64,000 nucleotides of DNA, taken from the NCBI GenBank assembly GCA_034509495.1, contig CM067506.1:21989309-22053308 (forward strand), written 5' to 3'. Within the stretch, counting starts at the first letter, position 1. Each line of letters starts with the position of its first letter. Positions 1 through 14,410 of this stretch are shown here, one piece after another. The position numbers and the translations under genes are program-made. A model generated the notes under the pieces. The model was given only the letters and a program-made list of their open reading frames with translations. It did not search any database and was not told the DNA's origin. The stretch is from Acestrorhynchus altus. Its lineage: Eukaryota > Chordata > Actinopteri > Characiformes > Acestrorhynchidae.

Positions 1-350
1 TATGTTCTGTGTTTAGGGCCCCAGAGGAGCTTATAAGGTTTCAGGGCAGAGTCTCTTGGGCCAGGAAGTGGGCATCATGCACAAGGATTTCAGCACTTTC
101 GCACATGAGGGAGGGATGCTGACTGTTGTATGCTGCTTAGTGTTTTATAGCCATGTAAAAACCACATGGATAAATAAACCCTATGAGTACTATGTCACCT
201 TGCACCATATGTCAGAGCCTAAAGAGTCTACCTGTGTCATGTAACATAAATATAATCTACTCATATATTCATTATTATAGTGTAGATTCAGAAGAATTAT
301 AATGCAAATATTCAAATACGACCATTATTAGTAGTAATATTAAATTATTG

Positions 351-351
<1 letters not shown>

Positions 352-443
<92 letters not shown>

Positions 444-458
444 CGTAGTAGTAGTAGT
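352..458. repeat. compound (ATT)n-(AGT)n microsatellite
   Basis: About 20 ATT units pass directly into about 16 AGT/TAG units with one interruption. It lies in gene-free sequence. Confidence 0.95.
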
Positions 459-788
459 ATTTATTTAGTTAGTATTGTTCAAATACCATGTCTTTTTAGA
501 GTGAATTTAAGTGAATAAAATTATAAACTTAATAAACTTTACAAAAGTTGTCTTTTGGTTAAAACATCACTCATAAAACACACATTACATACATTATCAG
601 TACTAATATAAGTTTTAACAATATTAAAAGTGTGACTTACTATATTAAATGAGTAGATATTTCATTTTGGATATCACTAATAATACAATAATATATAAAT
701 GTTAATCAGAATATGCAGACTTGGACATATATTAGCAAAACTATCATTCAACAGACTAAACAAACAGCTTGATATTTGTATATATGTA

Positions 789-1022
<234 letters not shown>

Positions 1023-1284
1023 TTAATGTTATTAAACACAGTACACAATGTGTTAGACAAAGTTTTATCTTTTTAATCAAGGCAATATTCTCCTGTGTAC
1101 AGCAGTTACTGCAGGGACTGGTACTTGTTTCAGCATTATAATTGAATATGTACAATCAATGCAGTTACCCACTAATGGCTGACCTTAAACAAATGAAGAG
1201 GTGAAGAGAAAAAATGTTGATTTTCCAAATTACTTTTCAGAAACAGCATTTGTGTTATGATACATTATATGTATAATGTATAAT

Positions 1285-1301
1285 GTGTGTGTGTGTGTGC
1301 G

Positions 1302-1346
<45 letters not shown>

Positions 1347-1350
1347 GTGT
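1285..1350. repeat. (GT)n microsatellite with GC interruptions
   Basis: About 33 dinucleotide units, a second tract within 300 bases of the first. Confidence 0.95.
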
Positions 1351-4300
1351 AGACCAGCTGTGCATTTGTACTGTGGCTGAATGAGTGAAAAACAATTAGG
1401 TCTGCTCCCCAGGGCCAGGTGAAACTGGAGGTTTTATGTTAATAACTCACTTCCTGTGGACTGTGATCTCACATCCTCAAAGGAGCTATGGCCATTACTC
1501 ACAGGGGCTCTGGGGCCACAGGGCCAGCACACAGGACAGGGGCCATCTGGGGCTTTAGGTAAGCCAAGTGCAGACCATCAGTACAACGTTAATTTTACTC
1601 AAGAGCAAGAGAAGTTTGAGAGTACAACCCTTATATCTGAAGAGTGCAAAAGGAGTGGTAAAGATCTGTGTTTCCAAGGCACTTAACTGCCCTACTTTCT
1701 TCAGATGAAATGTATAATGTGTTTTACATTTTTTAATTGTGCTAATTTTAAACAGTTTAAACAAAAGTAGTTCTGGGAACATTCTCAGGTTCTTGTTGTG
1801 CAGGAGTGAGAGTCAGCCACCGGGACTAAAACAACACTGCACTGAGTTTGTACACAGCCTGAAGACAACTGAAGCCTGGCCAGAAATCTGGCAAGCTGTA
1901 GATTACAGTCCAGTGTAGTTTTACAGTGCACATGAGGAGGGCAATAAGTAGTGCAGGCTGTCAATCAGAAGCCTCATCTGGATAATGGAAGCATGAAGCC
2001 CTTCTGTTCCTGCATTCATTGAGTGTGGCAGGCTGATTATTATATTATCACAGTCTAGCAGGAGACGGCGCATATGCCTGAAAACTGAGCAGCCTTTCCC
2101 ATGAAAGTGAAGAAAAGCCATGTAATGCCTGATTTGTCTGAGAAATGTTTGGGCTCATGGCAAAAATGTGTCCACAGTCTTCCCATATAAGATGGATGGG
2201 AAACATTTGTTAGGAATAAAAAAAACTAAAAAGAGACTGTAAGGTTTTTATATTGCTCTTCTGACTACTGGGATTCAATGGTTTAGTATTTAATAACACA
2301 AGACATGAATATGAAACTTATACTATTAATTAAATACTACTTTTAAAACAGTTTAAAAAATAATGACACAAATTACATCCCACTTTTCCATATATGGATA
2401 ATTATTCAACTGAAGGCTTTTTGTACCATCTTAAAAAAGGCATAATTGTGTTTCATTAATGTCAATATAATGTTTACATGCTTCATAGTAAATACATAAT
2501 GATACATAATTATCGAAATATTTAGAATTTAAATATTCTATTTACCAAGTGGCTTTGTGCAGAAATCCAGGTAATTCCAAATTCTGTAGCTGTCTGTTCA
2601 TGTCTTATGATCATATTGACTGAAGAACAGTAAAAAAAAATTAGGAAATAAAGTCATCCATTCCTAAACAGTTAAAAAGAAAATGATGGTAACATTCAAA
2701 ACCTATCATTAACATCACCACTTGTCATTATCACCAAAACACAGCTTATGACTGTTTTGTGTTGGTAGTCTGCTAATAATGTGTTATGGTAATGTGTTGT
2801 GGACCATTTTTCCCTTTTTTCCAAGAAAAATGACCTTTGGTCATGAATTCTAATGCTACTTAACTAAGATGCACTTGATACAAGCAATATGAATACTTGC
2901 TGGACATGGAATATACAGTTGTGCTTGAAAGCTGCAGATCCTGAAAGTAAAGGTGCATACAATATGTAATATTAAATTATTTTCCTTCTCAAATAAACAA
3001 ACAAGTGTAATATTTTTGTCTTTTTTTGGTCTTTTTTTGTTGTTTCCCTACTTCCTACAAATTAATTAAAATTGTAAAGGGTTCACAAACTTTCAGTCAT
3101 CACTAGAAGTGACATGCTCCTCTGTCAGTTATTGTTTCTATGGTTATGACGTATGGTGATATGATGGTAATAGTAATAGGCATATTAATACAGTATTTTG
3201 TTGGACAGATATGAATATGAATAACGCATTATGTGTCTTTCTATTCTAATGTGTAAACACACATTGGTCTTATTTTAATGGATCACGTTTAATCATTTTT
3301 GAAGCAGAGAGGTCCATATTTTATTGGTGGTGCAATATTTTGTGATAAAGTATTTCTAACTTGATTTTTTAACTTGAGAAACCACAGGACATGACAACGC
3401 ACCCTGTATAGCACAGACACTGGAATAGGAAAAGGTTTATAGCTGTTCATCAAATTGTACTTGCAGTGGTAATAAAGCAAGTTACACAAATCGCTGAGTT
3501 CTTAGAGGCATAAAATCATCTGGCTGTCACCATGTACTCACAAATTAACACCTGGTTGGGGCACTTAATCTTAATCAGAATTGACTGGCCTTGTTGCTGA
3601 CAGGGCCACACATCCTCTAAAGGCTGAAAATTAGGCTTCCATGAAAACCGCAGTCCATAAGCTGTAGAAATCCTCTTGCAGAGTGGCATTTTGATAGCAG
3701 GTGAGCGCAGCCTATGTTTATTTATATTAGGTGTAATAACAGGCTTACTGCACCAGCAGCACAGCCTACTTTCATCCAGTTCAGCCTGCCACTGCAGGGG
3801 TGTGAGAGATGAGCCTCAGCTCCACATGTCTATGCTCTCCTGTTTATTTCTCTTGGCTCTATATGTATTCTATACATATATGTTATGTCAGATGAAATAT
3901 GCTTGAACAGATGCTTTAAAATATCAGTGAATCTTGTAGACTCACAGCATGGCTCAGATTATAGACCTCATTTATTCTGGATGAATTAAATCAGACCTTT
4001 TTGATAAATACCCTCTATTATATCTCTGAAAGGCACAACAGTGATAGCAATGAAAAGCAGAGCACTTTACAGGCCAAGCACAATGTTTTTCTGAAGGCCA
4101 TTTTTACAGAGGTCAGTGCTCACACGAAGGCTTATGTTTCGCTACAAACATTTTCTAAGACACAGACGATCAAATCTTTCACCATAGAACATTTCTTCAT
4201 ATTCACCTTTGTACCCTCTTGGTTCTGATCTAGGATCCGGGATGTGGGTTTTAGTGATAGCTTCACTCTCAATGTAAAAACATTGCAACAGAGAGCAGGG

Positions 4301-4570
4301 GTCTCTGTGACCTGGCCTCAAAGCCAATATTATCTTTTGACTCCTCACTATGTTAATGCTGAGAGCTGAGCTTTCTCTTCACTTTATCCCTGCAGCTGCA
4401 AGCAAAGTTCAGTACCATAGTGAGGTCAGAAACATGCTACATTTAACAGTTCACTCACTTTGGGTTTATTATTAGAATGTTTTGAATATGAAACAGAAAA
4501 ACATAAAGGCTAATAAATCATTCTGACTTCTGCACTTTTGCACAGTTCCAAAGTGAAGCCATGTGTGAAT
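1351..4570. other. AT-rich intergenic sequence, nothing recognised
   Basis: Only short unrelated open frames occur, none with splice-consistent or family-like content. No gene or clear repeat was recognised. Confidence 0.5.
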
Positions 4571-4981
4571 TATTATTATTATTATTATTACACTTCCATT
4601 TCTGGCAATGACTTATGTTAACAATAACAGGAAATGTCAAATAAGTAGTTTTATTATAATATATGATAGTATAAAATTGTAGCATTGAAATTGTAATTGG
4701 CGCATCTAACCTCTATATTTTATAAGACATTATCAACTGCAACTGACTGCAATAATATTTAGTAAAGTAATCACACATTTTGGCTTGTGAGTTTGTAATA
4801 ATTTTGTTTTAATATTGTATGAATAGTAATACATTTTCAGCAATACATAGAAAATGTATTGTTTTACAAATAGCATAAAATGTTCAGGCTAATTATAGTG
4901 CAAAATTTTGTCATAATTAATTAGTTTATAATTTTATTAATAATTAAATATTTTAAGCTATTTTAACTGCACTGTCTATTT

Positions 4982-4983
<2 letters not shown>

Positions 4984-5024
<41 letters not shown>
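4984..5024. repeat. (AAT)n microsatellite
   Basis: About 14 units. A shorter (ATT) tract lies at 4,571-4,590. Confidence 0.9.
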
Positions 5025-5027
<3 letters not shown>

Positions 5028-6978
5028 TGCTAAGAATAACAAATTAAAATGAATGCATTTCATACATAATAATAATTTTACTTGATTATTTTAGCAATAA
5101 TAAAACATTTCATACAAATTTACTGTACTTTTTTACATTATTACTGACAATTAATAATCATATATATTATTCACCAAACTGGATTATGGTGAAATATAAT
5201 GTTTCATTAATTAAAGTCATTGAAATCCATTTTCCATCAAGCTTAAAATACCAGAAGCATCTGCAGCACTTTCTTCTACAGGCAATGATATAATGCATGT
5301 GTGGGATGGATCCTTTTTACATTTAGAACTTTGTTAAAGACATATTTATGCTAAAAGACACTGAAACTGATGACTCCAGAAAGAGCACAATTTGGGGTCA
5401 TCAGCAGTACTTCTATATTAACACCCCATTCACCAAACATGAGGACAGGTCCCTCTCAAACTTGTTTATGCACACCATCCTTTCATAGTGATGAAGGGCA
5501 GATATGGTCTGAGGATGGAAAATTAATCTTTGGCTCTGTACAGTCTGCACAGTTTTCTATGACTTGTTTTAAGATGCCACCCCCACCAACCCCCTGATCC
5601 CATGCAGGCCTCCAGACTGAGATCAAAGCATTTATAGTGCAACACACTGTAAATCTTGAGACCCATAGCCTTAACATGTATGACCACTATGAGCGATTTC
5701 AATTCATGTGGTGTGTTTTGCCCTGCACAAATAGAAAAGTTCTACAGGGTTGTTTATCAAAATCATACTGGTGGGTGTCTTAGTGTAAGTAATATCTGTT
5801 TTTGTCTGATCTACATTTTCAGCTATGAGCAATGAGCTGAGAGATTGTACATGGAAAATTGACTTTCAGAATGCAGACATCACACCTAATTAAATCAGTA
5901 ATTTGCAGCCAATTAGAGCAATGAGGGGAAAGAATTAAACTCCAGGAGAGTCTGGGATTGTATCCAAATGTCTTCATTGCTTGGCTCTTCAAAGGAGAAT
6001 ACATGTTTCTTGGTTCAAGTCATGTCAAATTATATATTTTCAACTACAAAAGAGCCCCCATAGGAACCATACCTCTAGTCTTTTATTTGCCAAGAAGGAA
6101 CATGTTATACCCAGGAAATGGGCAGTGATCTTAATTTTGACTGAAATATTTATGTTAGACACCTCCAATCCAATTGTGACATCAGAATGTTGCAGTCCTT
6201 TTCCAGTATGCACTAGTAGAGGTTAAAAAAAAAAAAGAAGGAAGGAGGGCAAGTGGCCATGACCACTTTCTCCAGCCCCCTCTGTGAGGTTAGGCTGGTA
6301 GGTCGTTTACCATCACCTAAGCAGTCTGGGGTAATCAGCAAATATGAGCTGCATAACAGCAGTGCTGTTTTAGCTGACCAATGAGGGAACAGCACTCAGT
6401 GGCAGGGCACTAATTTGTCTTTGGTTTACAAAAATCCATTTTTGAGGGCAAATCACAGATCAATCACTGACCAATCAGAGATTGATGCCACGGAACTGAG
6501 GGCCAAATTTAAATTTAATGCTTAATAATCAGTGGTATATAATCAGATTCAACCAAGATATAAATCAGTTTGCTCCAAACAAGCAATCAGAAGTTGATTT
6601 GGTACACCTTCGTTGCAGCTGTTACCTTTATTTATGATTAATTGAAACTAATTATCTTTTAATTTTATATTTTTAAAAGATCAGTTTGGCTCATAAAGAG
6701 TTTGCATGTCTAATATATTGTAAGGGAAATATTCTGCATGGAAATATTCTGGTATTCTTTGACAATGTAATAGAAAAAACATTTTTCAAACTATTTTTCA
6801 AGAGATGTGAAGATAATATAAATGGTTTTTTTTTTTTTTTTTACCAATGTAAAGGCTTTAGACATAAATCTCTTTGAAAAAATTGTTCTTTATAGAACTA
6901 AAATGGTTCTATTTGGTTTTATGTTTAATTAGCCCACACAGGGTGAGCTTTAGAACTAGTTGTAAAGAGATCTAAATT

Positions 6979-7757
6979 GATCTCAGGAAATTAGAATATT
7001 GTGAATAGATTCATTTTTGCTCAAAATGTAATTCAAAAATGTAAACAGACATAAATAATATAGTCATTACCCAAAGTAATTTTATCCAGAGTCTTGCAGC
7101 TTGAGTTGAGACTCCAGAATTCTTTAGTTCCAAATGAAATGCAAAATGTTATTTCATCTGAAAACAGGATTTTGGAGCACTGAGCAACAGTCTAGTCCCA
7201 GGTAAGACACTTCTCATGTCTTTTATTCAGTGGCTTGAAACTCGGTATGCTGCTCCCTTTCCAGGAGAGGTCTGTGTGTGGTGCCTCTTAATGCACAGCT
7301 TCAGTCCACTCCTTGTGAAAGTCTCTCAAGTTCTTGAATTGATTTTCCTTGACAATCCAAGGCTGTGCTGATCCCTGCTGCTTGTGCACATTTCCCACCA
7401 CATTGTCCCTTTCCAGACAACTTTCCATTAATATGCTTTGATACAGCACTCTGAGAACAGCCAGCCATTTCAGCAGTGACCTTCTATGGCTTCCCCTCTT
7501 TATGGAGGGTGTCAGTAATCATCTTCTGGACAACTGTCAGGTCAGCACATTTCCATATAACTGTGGTCATGTGTGCTGAGCTAGACATAGTATTTATATT
7601 GTGTAAATAACACTTTACTCAAACTCAAATTTATAAAAAAAAATTTAAAAAAATAATAATAAAAAAAATAAAAAATAAATCAATAATAAAAATGTTTTTA
7701 ATGTTTTAATATAATATGCATGACAGTTTACCCTTTTGAATTCAATTCCCTGAGATA
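6979..7757. mobile_element. decayed DNA transposon with terminal inverted repeats
   Basis: The left end GATCTCAGGAAATTAGAAT is the imperfect inverse of the right end near 7,741-7,757 (its complement reads GTATCTCAGGGAATTGAAT). The interior contains a stretch (about 7,400-7,560) that I recall as part of a widespread fish Tc1/mariner-type element, read on the minus strand. A second partial copy is at 27,700-27,975. Confidence 0.6.
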
Positions 7758-8595
7758 CACTAGTTTCATCCACAAAAAAATCTAGTTATTCTCGAAGGTG
7801 GCTTTTCGTTCTGATAAAAAACAAACACTTTATTAAACAGTTCATTTCTCTCTTGTGCAATTTTGTAAAATTTGGGAATTCCTGACATCAGCACTTACTA
7901 ATAATGCACATGCAGCATTAAAGTTTACATGGCTGGATTGAATTTAAGGTTTGGGAATCGGAACTAACATAACACACGTCACGCTATGTGTGGAGATTTG
8001 CCAAAGGCTTGTGAAAGCACCAAGGTCTGTTCTCAGTGCTTGTTTAAGTCTGAAGATGGCCATACTGGGAGAGTGACAGTGCTGGGAGATCTCAGCTGCT
8101 GCTGACTTTGGCAGACTCTAGCATTCGTAATACCCGACCCATAAAAATCACAGTTTCAAGCCAAGTGCACAGGGTAAAAATGGATCAGGAACTCCCTTCC
8201 ACCCTTGCTTTATTAGGATGCCATTCTAAGGTTATATGAGCTACAAATGTCAGGGTTCTTTTACCTCAGCATGCTGTGTAGGACGTTCACACAGCAAATG
8301 TACCACAGATGATATTTTAAGGTCTACACATCTAAGACTTTAGATTATCTGTTCCAATATAAGTGGTCATGATTTCTCAATGATTCAGATGCTTAAGCAC
8401 ACAACAACTCAGTACACAACAACTATGCTTAAATTAGACAGTAAAATTGGGAAATAACTTAAAACGTGCAAAAAAAACACCCATGACCCATGTCATAAAA
8501 TGACAATTCAATTGTATTTTTTAAAATGATGTAATAAAAAGCATCTGTAACTAATTAGAAAAAGCATGTGTGTAGAAAAAAAGAACTGTATTTCA

Positions 8596-8945
8596 TGCAA
8601 AAATTACATTAGCATGTGGGAGGATCTATCATGCTTTGGGTTTGTGCTGCCACCAGTGGCACTGGAAATATTGCATGGTGTAGAGGGAAGAACATATTCC
8701 ACAAAATACCAGCAAGTCCTGGATGCAAGTGTCCAATTTGTTTAAAGGCTCATGCTAAATGTGGACAGTCTCAATAACAGGATAAAAGACACAAACAGAA
8801 GCTTTTGGAATGGCCTTCACAGTCTCCTGACCTAAATATCATAGAAAACATGTGAAAAGACCTTAAACAGGTTATATTGCAAGACAACCCAAGGATATCT
8901 TGAGGCCTTCTGCAAAGAAGAGTGGGGGAAAATCTGACAGCATTT
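8596..8945 (+). mobile_element. Tc1/mariner transposase relic
   Basis: A broken reading frame at about 8,810-8,850 gives WPSQSPDLNIIEN, the conserved C-terminal transposase block (the catalytic D of SPDLN). Stops and frameshifts surround it, so it is inactive. Confidence 0.75.
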
Positions 8946-9005
8946 ACATTTATTATATTTATTTAGCAGACATGCTTATCCAGACCAACTTGTAGAAGTG
9001 CGTAG
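8940..9005. repeat. fish interspersed repeat tail (TTTACATTTA...GCAGACATGCTTATCC type)
   Basis: It resembles the block at 62,462-62,520 and the tail of the SINE at 13,165-13,402: a T/A-rich lead, then GCAGAC...CTTATCC..., common in fish SINE/LINE tails. Confidence 0.5.
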
Positions 9006-11302
9006 TAGCCTAATCAGAAGATATCCCTAGGTAGTATGAATAGGCTGTAATCCAGATATAACTCTAAGCTTGCATACTGCCAAATGGAACTGCAAGAATA
9101 GGAAGGCTTTTAGCTGGCTAGAAAAAGTGTTTACAAGCTGTGATGTCTGCCAAAGCACTGACTCTGTAATGAGTCCAATTTTTTTGCATAGACCATGCTG
9201 AAGATTTTATTTCATATCTTTACAGACACTGAAAAAAGACTAATTCTGCATCGAGCATTGCCAAAACATCCTATTAACACAGTATGTAACACAATATGTA
9301 ATTATCCCGGCTTGTATATACTGTATAGCAATATGTCACCAACATATTTGTATTCTGTCTTAGTGTGTATTGAAATTTGTGATTATTTAAGTAATGGTGA
9401 AGTCATATAACACAATACTCAATCTATCTCTATTATGCTCTTTGTTCTCTCACCAGGTTTTAATAAAAGCTGCTCTCTTTTGGACACATAAGCACTTGGG
9501 AACTGAAAACATGAACACCCGTAATGACCAATTATAATACCCCTAGTCTAGTTCCAGCTGAAATTTCATCATCTTATTCTGATTGTGTTGGCAAACACAA
9601 GACATTAGTGACCAGTGTAGCTATGTGATATTTAACCTTCATTAAAAAGACATCCACATTTCTTTTCAGGACACGGTATCCAATATATTCCCAGAAAAAC
9701 ATGTTTCTTGTCTGTGAAAATGGTGCTTCAAATCTGTGTATTATGGCTGCAGAGATGGAAAGTGGAATTACATCCTCTCTTGTCGAGTGTGCTATGAGAT
9801 AGAGTCATTTATACTTCATTGATCTCCAGGATAAATCTTTTCCTAAATGACCCAATAGATATGTCAGTTATCATTGATATCTTTTAAAAAAACACATCTG
9901 GCAAACAAAAGCAACATAAAACAGCTCATAATAACAGTCTCAGTCAAGTTAATTCAGCTTATTTATGAATTTAATTGCTTCAAATTATTCAACTTCATTA
10001 TTATACTCAATAACATAATTGATAATAATATACTAATATAATAATAGCAGTAATAATATTCTTAGAATCTTAACTGACAGTCAGAAAAGATTTCCATGTA
10101 TTATTCTTAGGAATCTTCATGTATAATGACAAAATTAAAGTATTAAATCTATTAAGATTGGAATTCATCACCATTGTAACATTTCTCATGGTCGTATTCT
10201 AATGATCCATTCTGAGATTTCACACTTACAACCCTTAAAACAATTGTTATACAGATGTTATCACAATTTGGTGTTCATTTTATTCCATGCCTGCTATGCA
10301 CAGTAAGTACATTTGAATGTTTGCAGTGGCTCTGAGAATGTTCTCTTACACTCATTCACTAGACTGGACTCTCCTATAAAAGTCCTTCTCCTGTACTGAG
10401 AATACATTTTTTTAATAATGTATATATGGGAATCACTCCATGGGATCAGCTTATGATCACAGTATTTGATGAGAGCCCAAAATGGAAAACCAGCTGCGTA
10501 CAGGGTTTTCATGGAAGACTGAAAGAGAAAAATACGAGTTTCTATACTACATGATCAAACGTTCCTGCATGATTTATGTATACTATTAAAGAGTACTGGT
10601 ATATTTTTATAGGGAGATTTACTTTAATCTGTGTTTTACTGAATGGTTGCAGTTCTTCGATCCACACTGTTGGAACAGTATTTCTGATTAACAGTTAATA
10701 TCTAACAAAATGGAAGAGTGCTGAACAAATAGTTTAGCCACATTTCTATGTCCATCACAAATGTGAATTTTTAATCTGTTATTTCACCACGACCCTGAAT
10801 TGGACTAATTGAATAATAAGCTGGTGATAATGATGATGATGATGGTGATGATGATGCCATTTCCATATATTTGCTTTATTTGCGTTAGAGTTTGTTTAGC
10901 TCATGAAATCCACCAGCCAAAGTTATAGCCATGTAACATTGCAGTAAGTATACACTCATCGCATGTGGCTCAAAGTTGAAGCCACAGGTTGTCCATGAAT
11001 GGATTTTTCTGATCTAGTAGAAGTGCAGAGAAAGTCCACTGAAACCAACTAGGGCATTTAGTTTCCCCAATCACCTGTAACAGAACTCCACTCTGTAGAA
11101 CTAACAGCACAGAGTGAGAAATAATGAGAGAGGCTCTGGTCAATTATCCATCATAAAGCCGAGGATCAGTCAGCAAGAAGCAGCAGGAGTTGGGTCCTCA
11201 AGGCTGCTGTTAAAGCAGGGTGTCCTTACATACTCAGTCTATCATCTTGTGGTGTGTTTCTGCAGACTGCAATGTGAATCGACATATGTATTATATTAAT
11301 AT

Positions 11303-11654
11303 GTTACGGCCCAGCAGTGTGGCTCTTGGTCTAAGGGCTTTGCAGAGACAATAACATGTATGTGTTAAACCTTTAATACAAATATTCAGCCCTACTGTGA
11401 CAGTATGTAGAAATATTTACACAAAGAGATGTGGTGACAAACCTGACCTCTTCTGCCCTCCTAGGTGATAAAAATCAGCTCACACACACTGGCTGAAAAC
11501 ACTGAACTCCTGAAAACAAAGCAACACAACTAGACTAACTACTGAAACAAGAAGAGGACAAAACAAGACACAGAGAGAAATCAAAGCCAAAACAAGAAGC
11601 TAGCACAAGCATCAAACACTTTTCCACCACAAAGCCAAAACACAATCCAAAAAA

Positions 11655-11753
<99 letters not shown>

Positions 11754-12000
11754 CTCAATCTTTCACTCCAAACTCTCTCCAAACCCTCTTCACCTGGAGA
11801 GGCCTCAGGAGTGGTTTTAAAGGCTAGGCCCCTTCTCCTTAGGGTCGCCAGGCTGGTGTGTCAACACCTGATTGGCTGAGGTGTGGGAAGGCCTAAACAG
11901 GATTGACAGGTTCCTTCATCAATACCTACAAGGGGAGAAAGGGAAGAACAAAAACAAGGATAGAAATACCAAAATAAAACAGACATGTTCACATTTAACA
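11303..12000 (-). mobile_element. possible LTR-like unit containing (AAAT)n(AAT)n
   Basis: The block begins TGTTACGGCC and ends near TTTAACA (complement TGTTAAA), compatible with TG...CA termini. It differs in composition from its flanks and includes the compound microsatellite at 11,653-11,751. No clear target duplication was seen. Confidence 0.3.
11653..11751. repeat. compound (AAAT)n-(AAT)n microsatellite
   Basis: About 14 AAAT units followed by about 15 AAT units. Confidence 0.95.
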
Positions 12001-12492
12001 ATTTTGCTATATTTATTTATTTTTAACCCTTTAAAAATATAAATAAATATGTCCTTTCCATTTCATATTACTTGAATATCTTTTGTCAGACTGTATAGCT
12101 GCTTTTGATTTATTTAATCTGGAGCCCACAGAGTGACATCTGGATCAGGACATTTCATTACTTTGGTATGACTTTAATTCTGGGCCATTGTGTTCTCACG
12201 GCCTGTGCTATGAACAGACACTTCACAGAAATAGTTTCATTTCTTCAGCACATGCTGATTCATCAGATAAGTGCCTCTGGAGCACAGAAAATCCATTAGC
12301 AACCTCAGAAGAACTTTTGTTCTGATGCTGTAATATCAGTGTCAGAGTGTTCTGTATTTCCAAATGTGCACAACTGTCTATTCCAGATGTTGCACAACAT
12401 TTGTGATGTTGACTCTCTCTTTTGGCGACAGATTATATTTTAAATGCAGTTCATTTATGTTCTTCTAACATATACAATTATTAAACATATGA

Positions 12493-12910
12493 TTATTGGT
12501 TTGGAAATACTGTTAGGGGAAAAGAACTTTCAAGATATTTTTTAAAGCAAGACCACCTTTGACCGCAGCCTCTGGGAAGGTGGAGTTTATCTTTTGCATT
12601 ACCAGGCCACAGCATGACTGCAGTTTTTCCTGATCGGTAATACCGGAGAAAACACAATCCAGTGGCCATAGCACTCATCCACTGGATTCCATCATGAATG
12701 TGAAATGTTTGTGTAGCTTGGTTTACATTGTCAAAATGGTGGCTGCCCAATCTCCTTCACATGGCATATGCTAGGCACAAATCGGACACAGGATGTAGAC
12801 AACGTGACTCATCAGAGAAGGGCTGGTAAACAACCAAATCCACATTACAGCAGGCTGTACACAGTAGTACCTAGCAAGAATTACTGTTTCCTGCTCCTGG
12901 GCTTTGCCTA
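12493..12910 (-). mobile_element. probable transposon-derived relic
   Basis: An 85-codon open frame on the minus strand has protein-like composition, and upstream of it in another frame is FSDESR, the motif around the second catalytic Asp of Tc1-like transposases. The reading frame is broken. Identity is tentative. Confidence 0.4.
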
Positions 12911-13164
12911 CAGTTGGGGAGTGTAATTCACTTTTGCACTACCATTGTAAATACAGATTGTGCTCAAAGTACTCTCTTATGGATATGACTTACATTAAAT
13001 GTGACTCAAGTTACGCAAGGTTACATAGTTCTTCTGAGAAGTCTGATGCACACTATACAAAGTGCAGTTAGCAGACATTCTGGGTCTGGAGAGTCAATGA
13101 CACTATTCCCTTACAAGTTAGTGGAGGATTGCAATTTTTAAAAAATTTGTCAAGGTAAAATTGC

Positions 13165-13402
13165 TACATAAGGGTACATTTATTTATCATCAATTAAAAG
13201 TTTTATATTTATGGAATTTGGGGAATGTAGAGCACTCTTATTCAGAGCAGCTTACATGTTACGTAGGTAGGTGAATACATTAGGAGTCTTGCCCATGGAC
13301 CAATATTAGTGTAGAATGGTATTCTTTCCTCACCTGGGAATGAAACCCTAGCGTGCCACAGGGAAGGTGGTGTCGTTTCCCATTGCACTACACCAACCGC
13401 TG
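13165..13402 (-). mobile_element. tRNA-derived SINE
   Basis: Read on the minus strand, the head has a box A-like GGTGTAGTGCAATGG and a box B-like GGGTTTCATTCCC. Then follows a tail AAGCTGCTCTGAATAAGAGTG related to the common fish SINE/LINE tail. This is the usual layout of a tRNA SINE. Confidence 0.65.
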
Positions 13403-14153
13403 ATCATAAGATTTTCAAGAGTAGACAAATATTTTCCTTCTTTGGCATCTCAAAAGAATGCATCTTGTCAGTTGTTTTTAAGAGTGTAGTTGAGGTGTTA
13501 TTATTTATCTGGTTCCTTTGGGGCTCATTTATATGAACCTAGTCACTGAAGAGTCCTTAAACTTGATGAATACACTGTGTTAAAAGTGTATAATCCATTT
13601 TGCATTGGGCACTTGTGGCTCTGTGCTTGTGTGCTGTGGGGGGTCTGATTCAATATTGAACTTACACAGCTGTCTCCCCTGAAAGACTCCATACACCACC
13701 TCAGCTGGCACTCCTCCAGTCGACCCTGTCATGGGCTAATGGCGCTGCTCATTTGCTATCAATCATCCCATACTGAAAACTTTGGCAAGTCCTATTCTTG
13801 TACTTTCACTGAATGAGATACTCACAATCTCATGATAATTATGGTATATTTTTTACAATGTCTTATCTAAACTATTATAAAGCAATTCAGCTGTGAATAT
13901 GACAATCACAGCCTGAAGAATAATCAACAACAATATGTAATACAAATATCATCCACACAGGGGCTCTGTATCCTTTATTTTGTCAATGCCATGTCCGTGT
14001 TTAGTAACTGTTGGAATGTGGAAACAGTCAGGAATAGCCACTGAGTGACTCAGAGCAGGTGAAATATCCTCCAGTCCTTTAGGCAAAAGTAACATGCTGA
14101 CTTTTAGACCAGATTTAGAGCTCCCCTCTGGCTAGAGAACCCTTTAATAAAGA

Positions 14154-14155
14154 GT

Positions 14156-14199
<44 letters not shown>
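14154..14199. repeat. (GA)n microsatellite
   Basis: About 22 units with one GC interruption. Confidence 0.92.
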
Positions 14200-14204
<5 letters not shown>

Positions 14205-14410
14205 TGTGTGTGTAGATCATTTTAATATTTAATTTCCAGACTGAATAAATTATTATCCAAACAGTGTCAACATTAAACAAATAAGGCTTGAAATATGTCA
14301 GTTTATCTGCAATGGATATAAAATATATGATGGTGTATTGTTTTGGATGAAAGAATTTTCAGTTTTTTTTTGTGATGCACTACTATTTACTTAAATAGTT
14401 GTCAAACTAT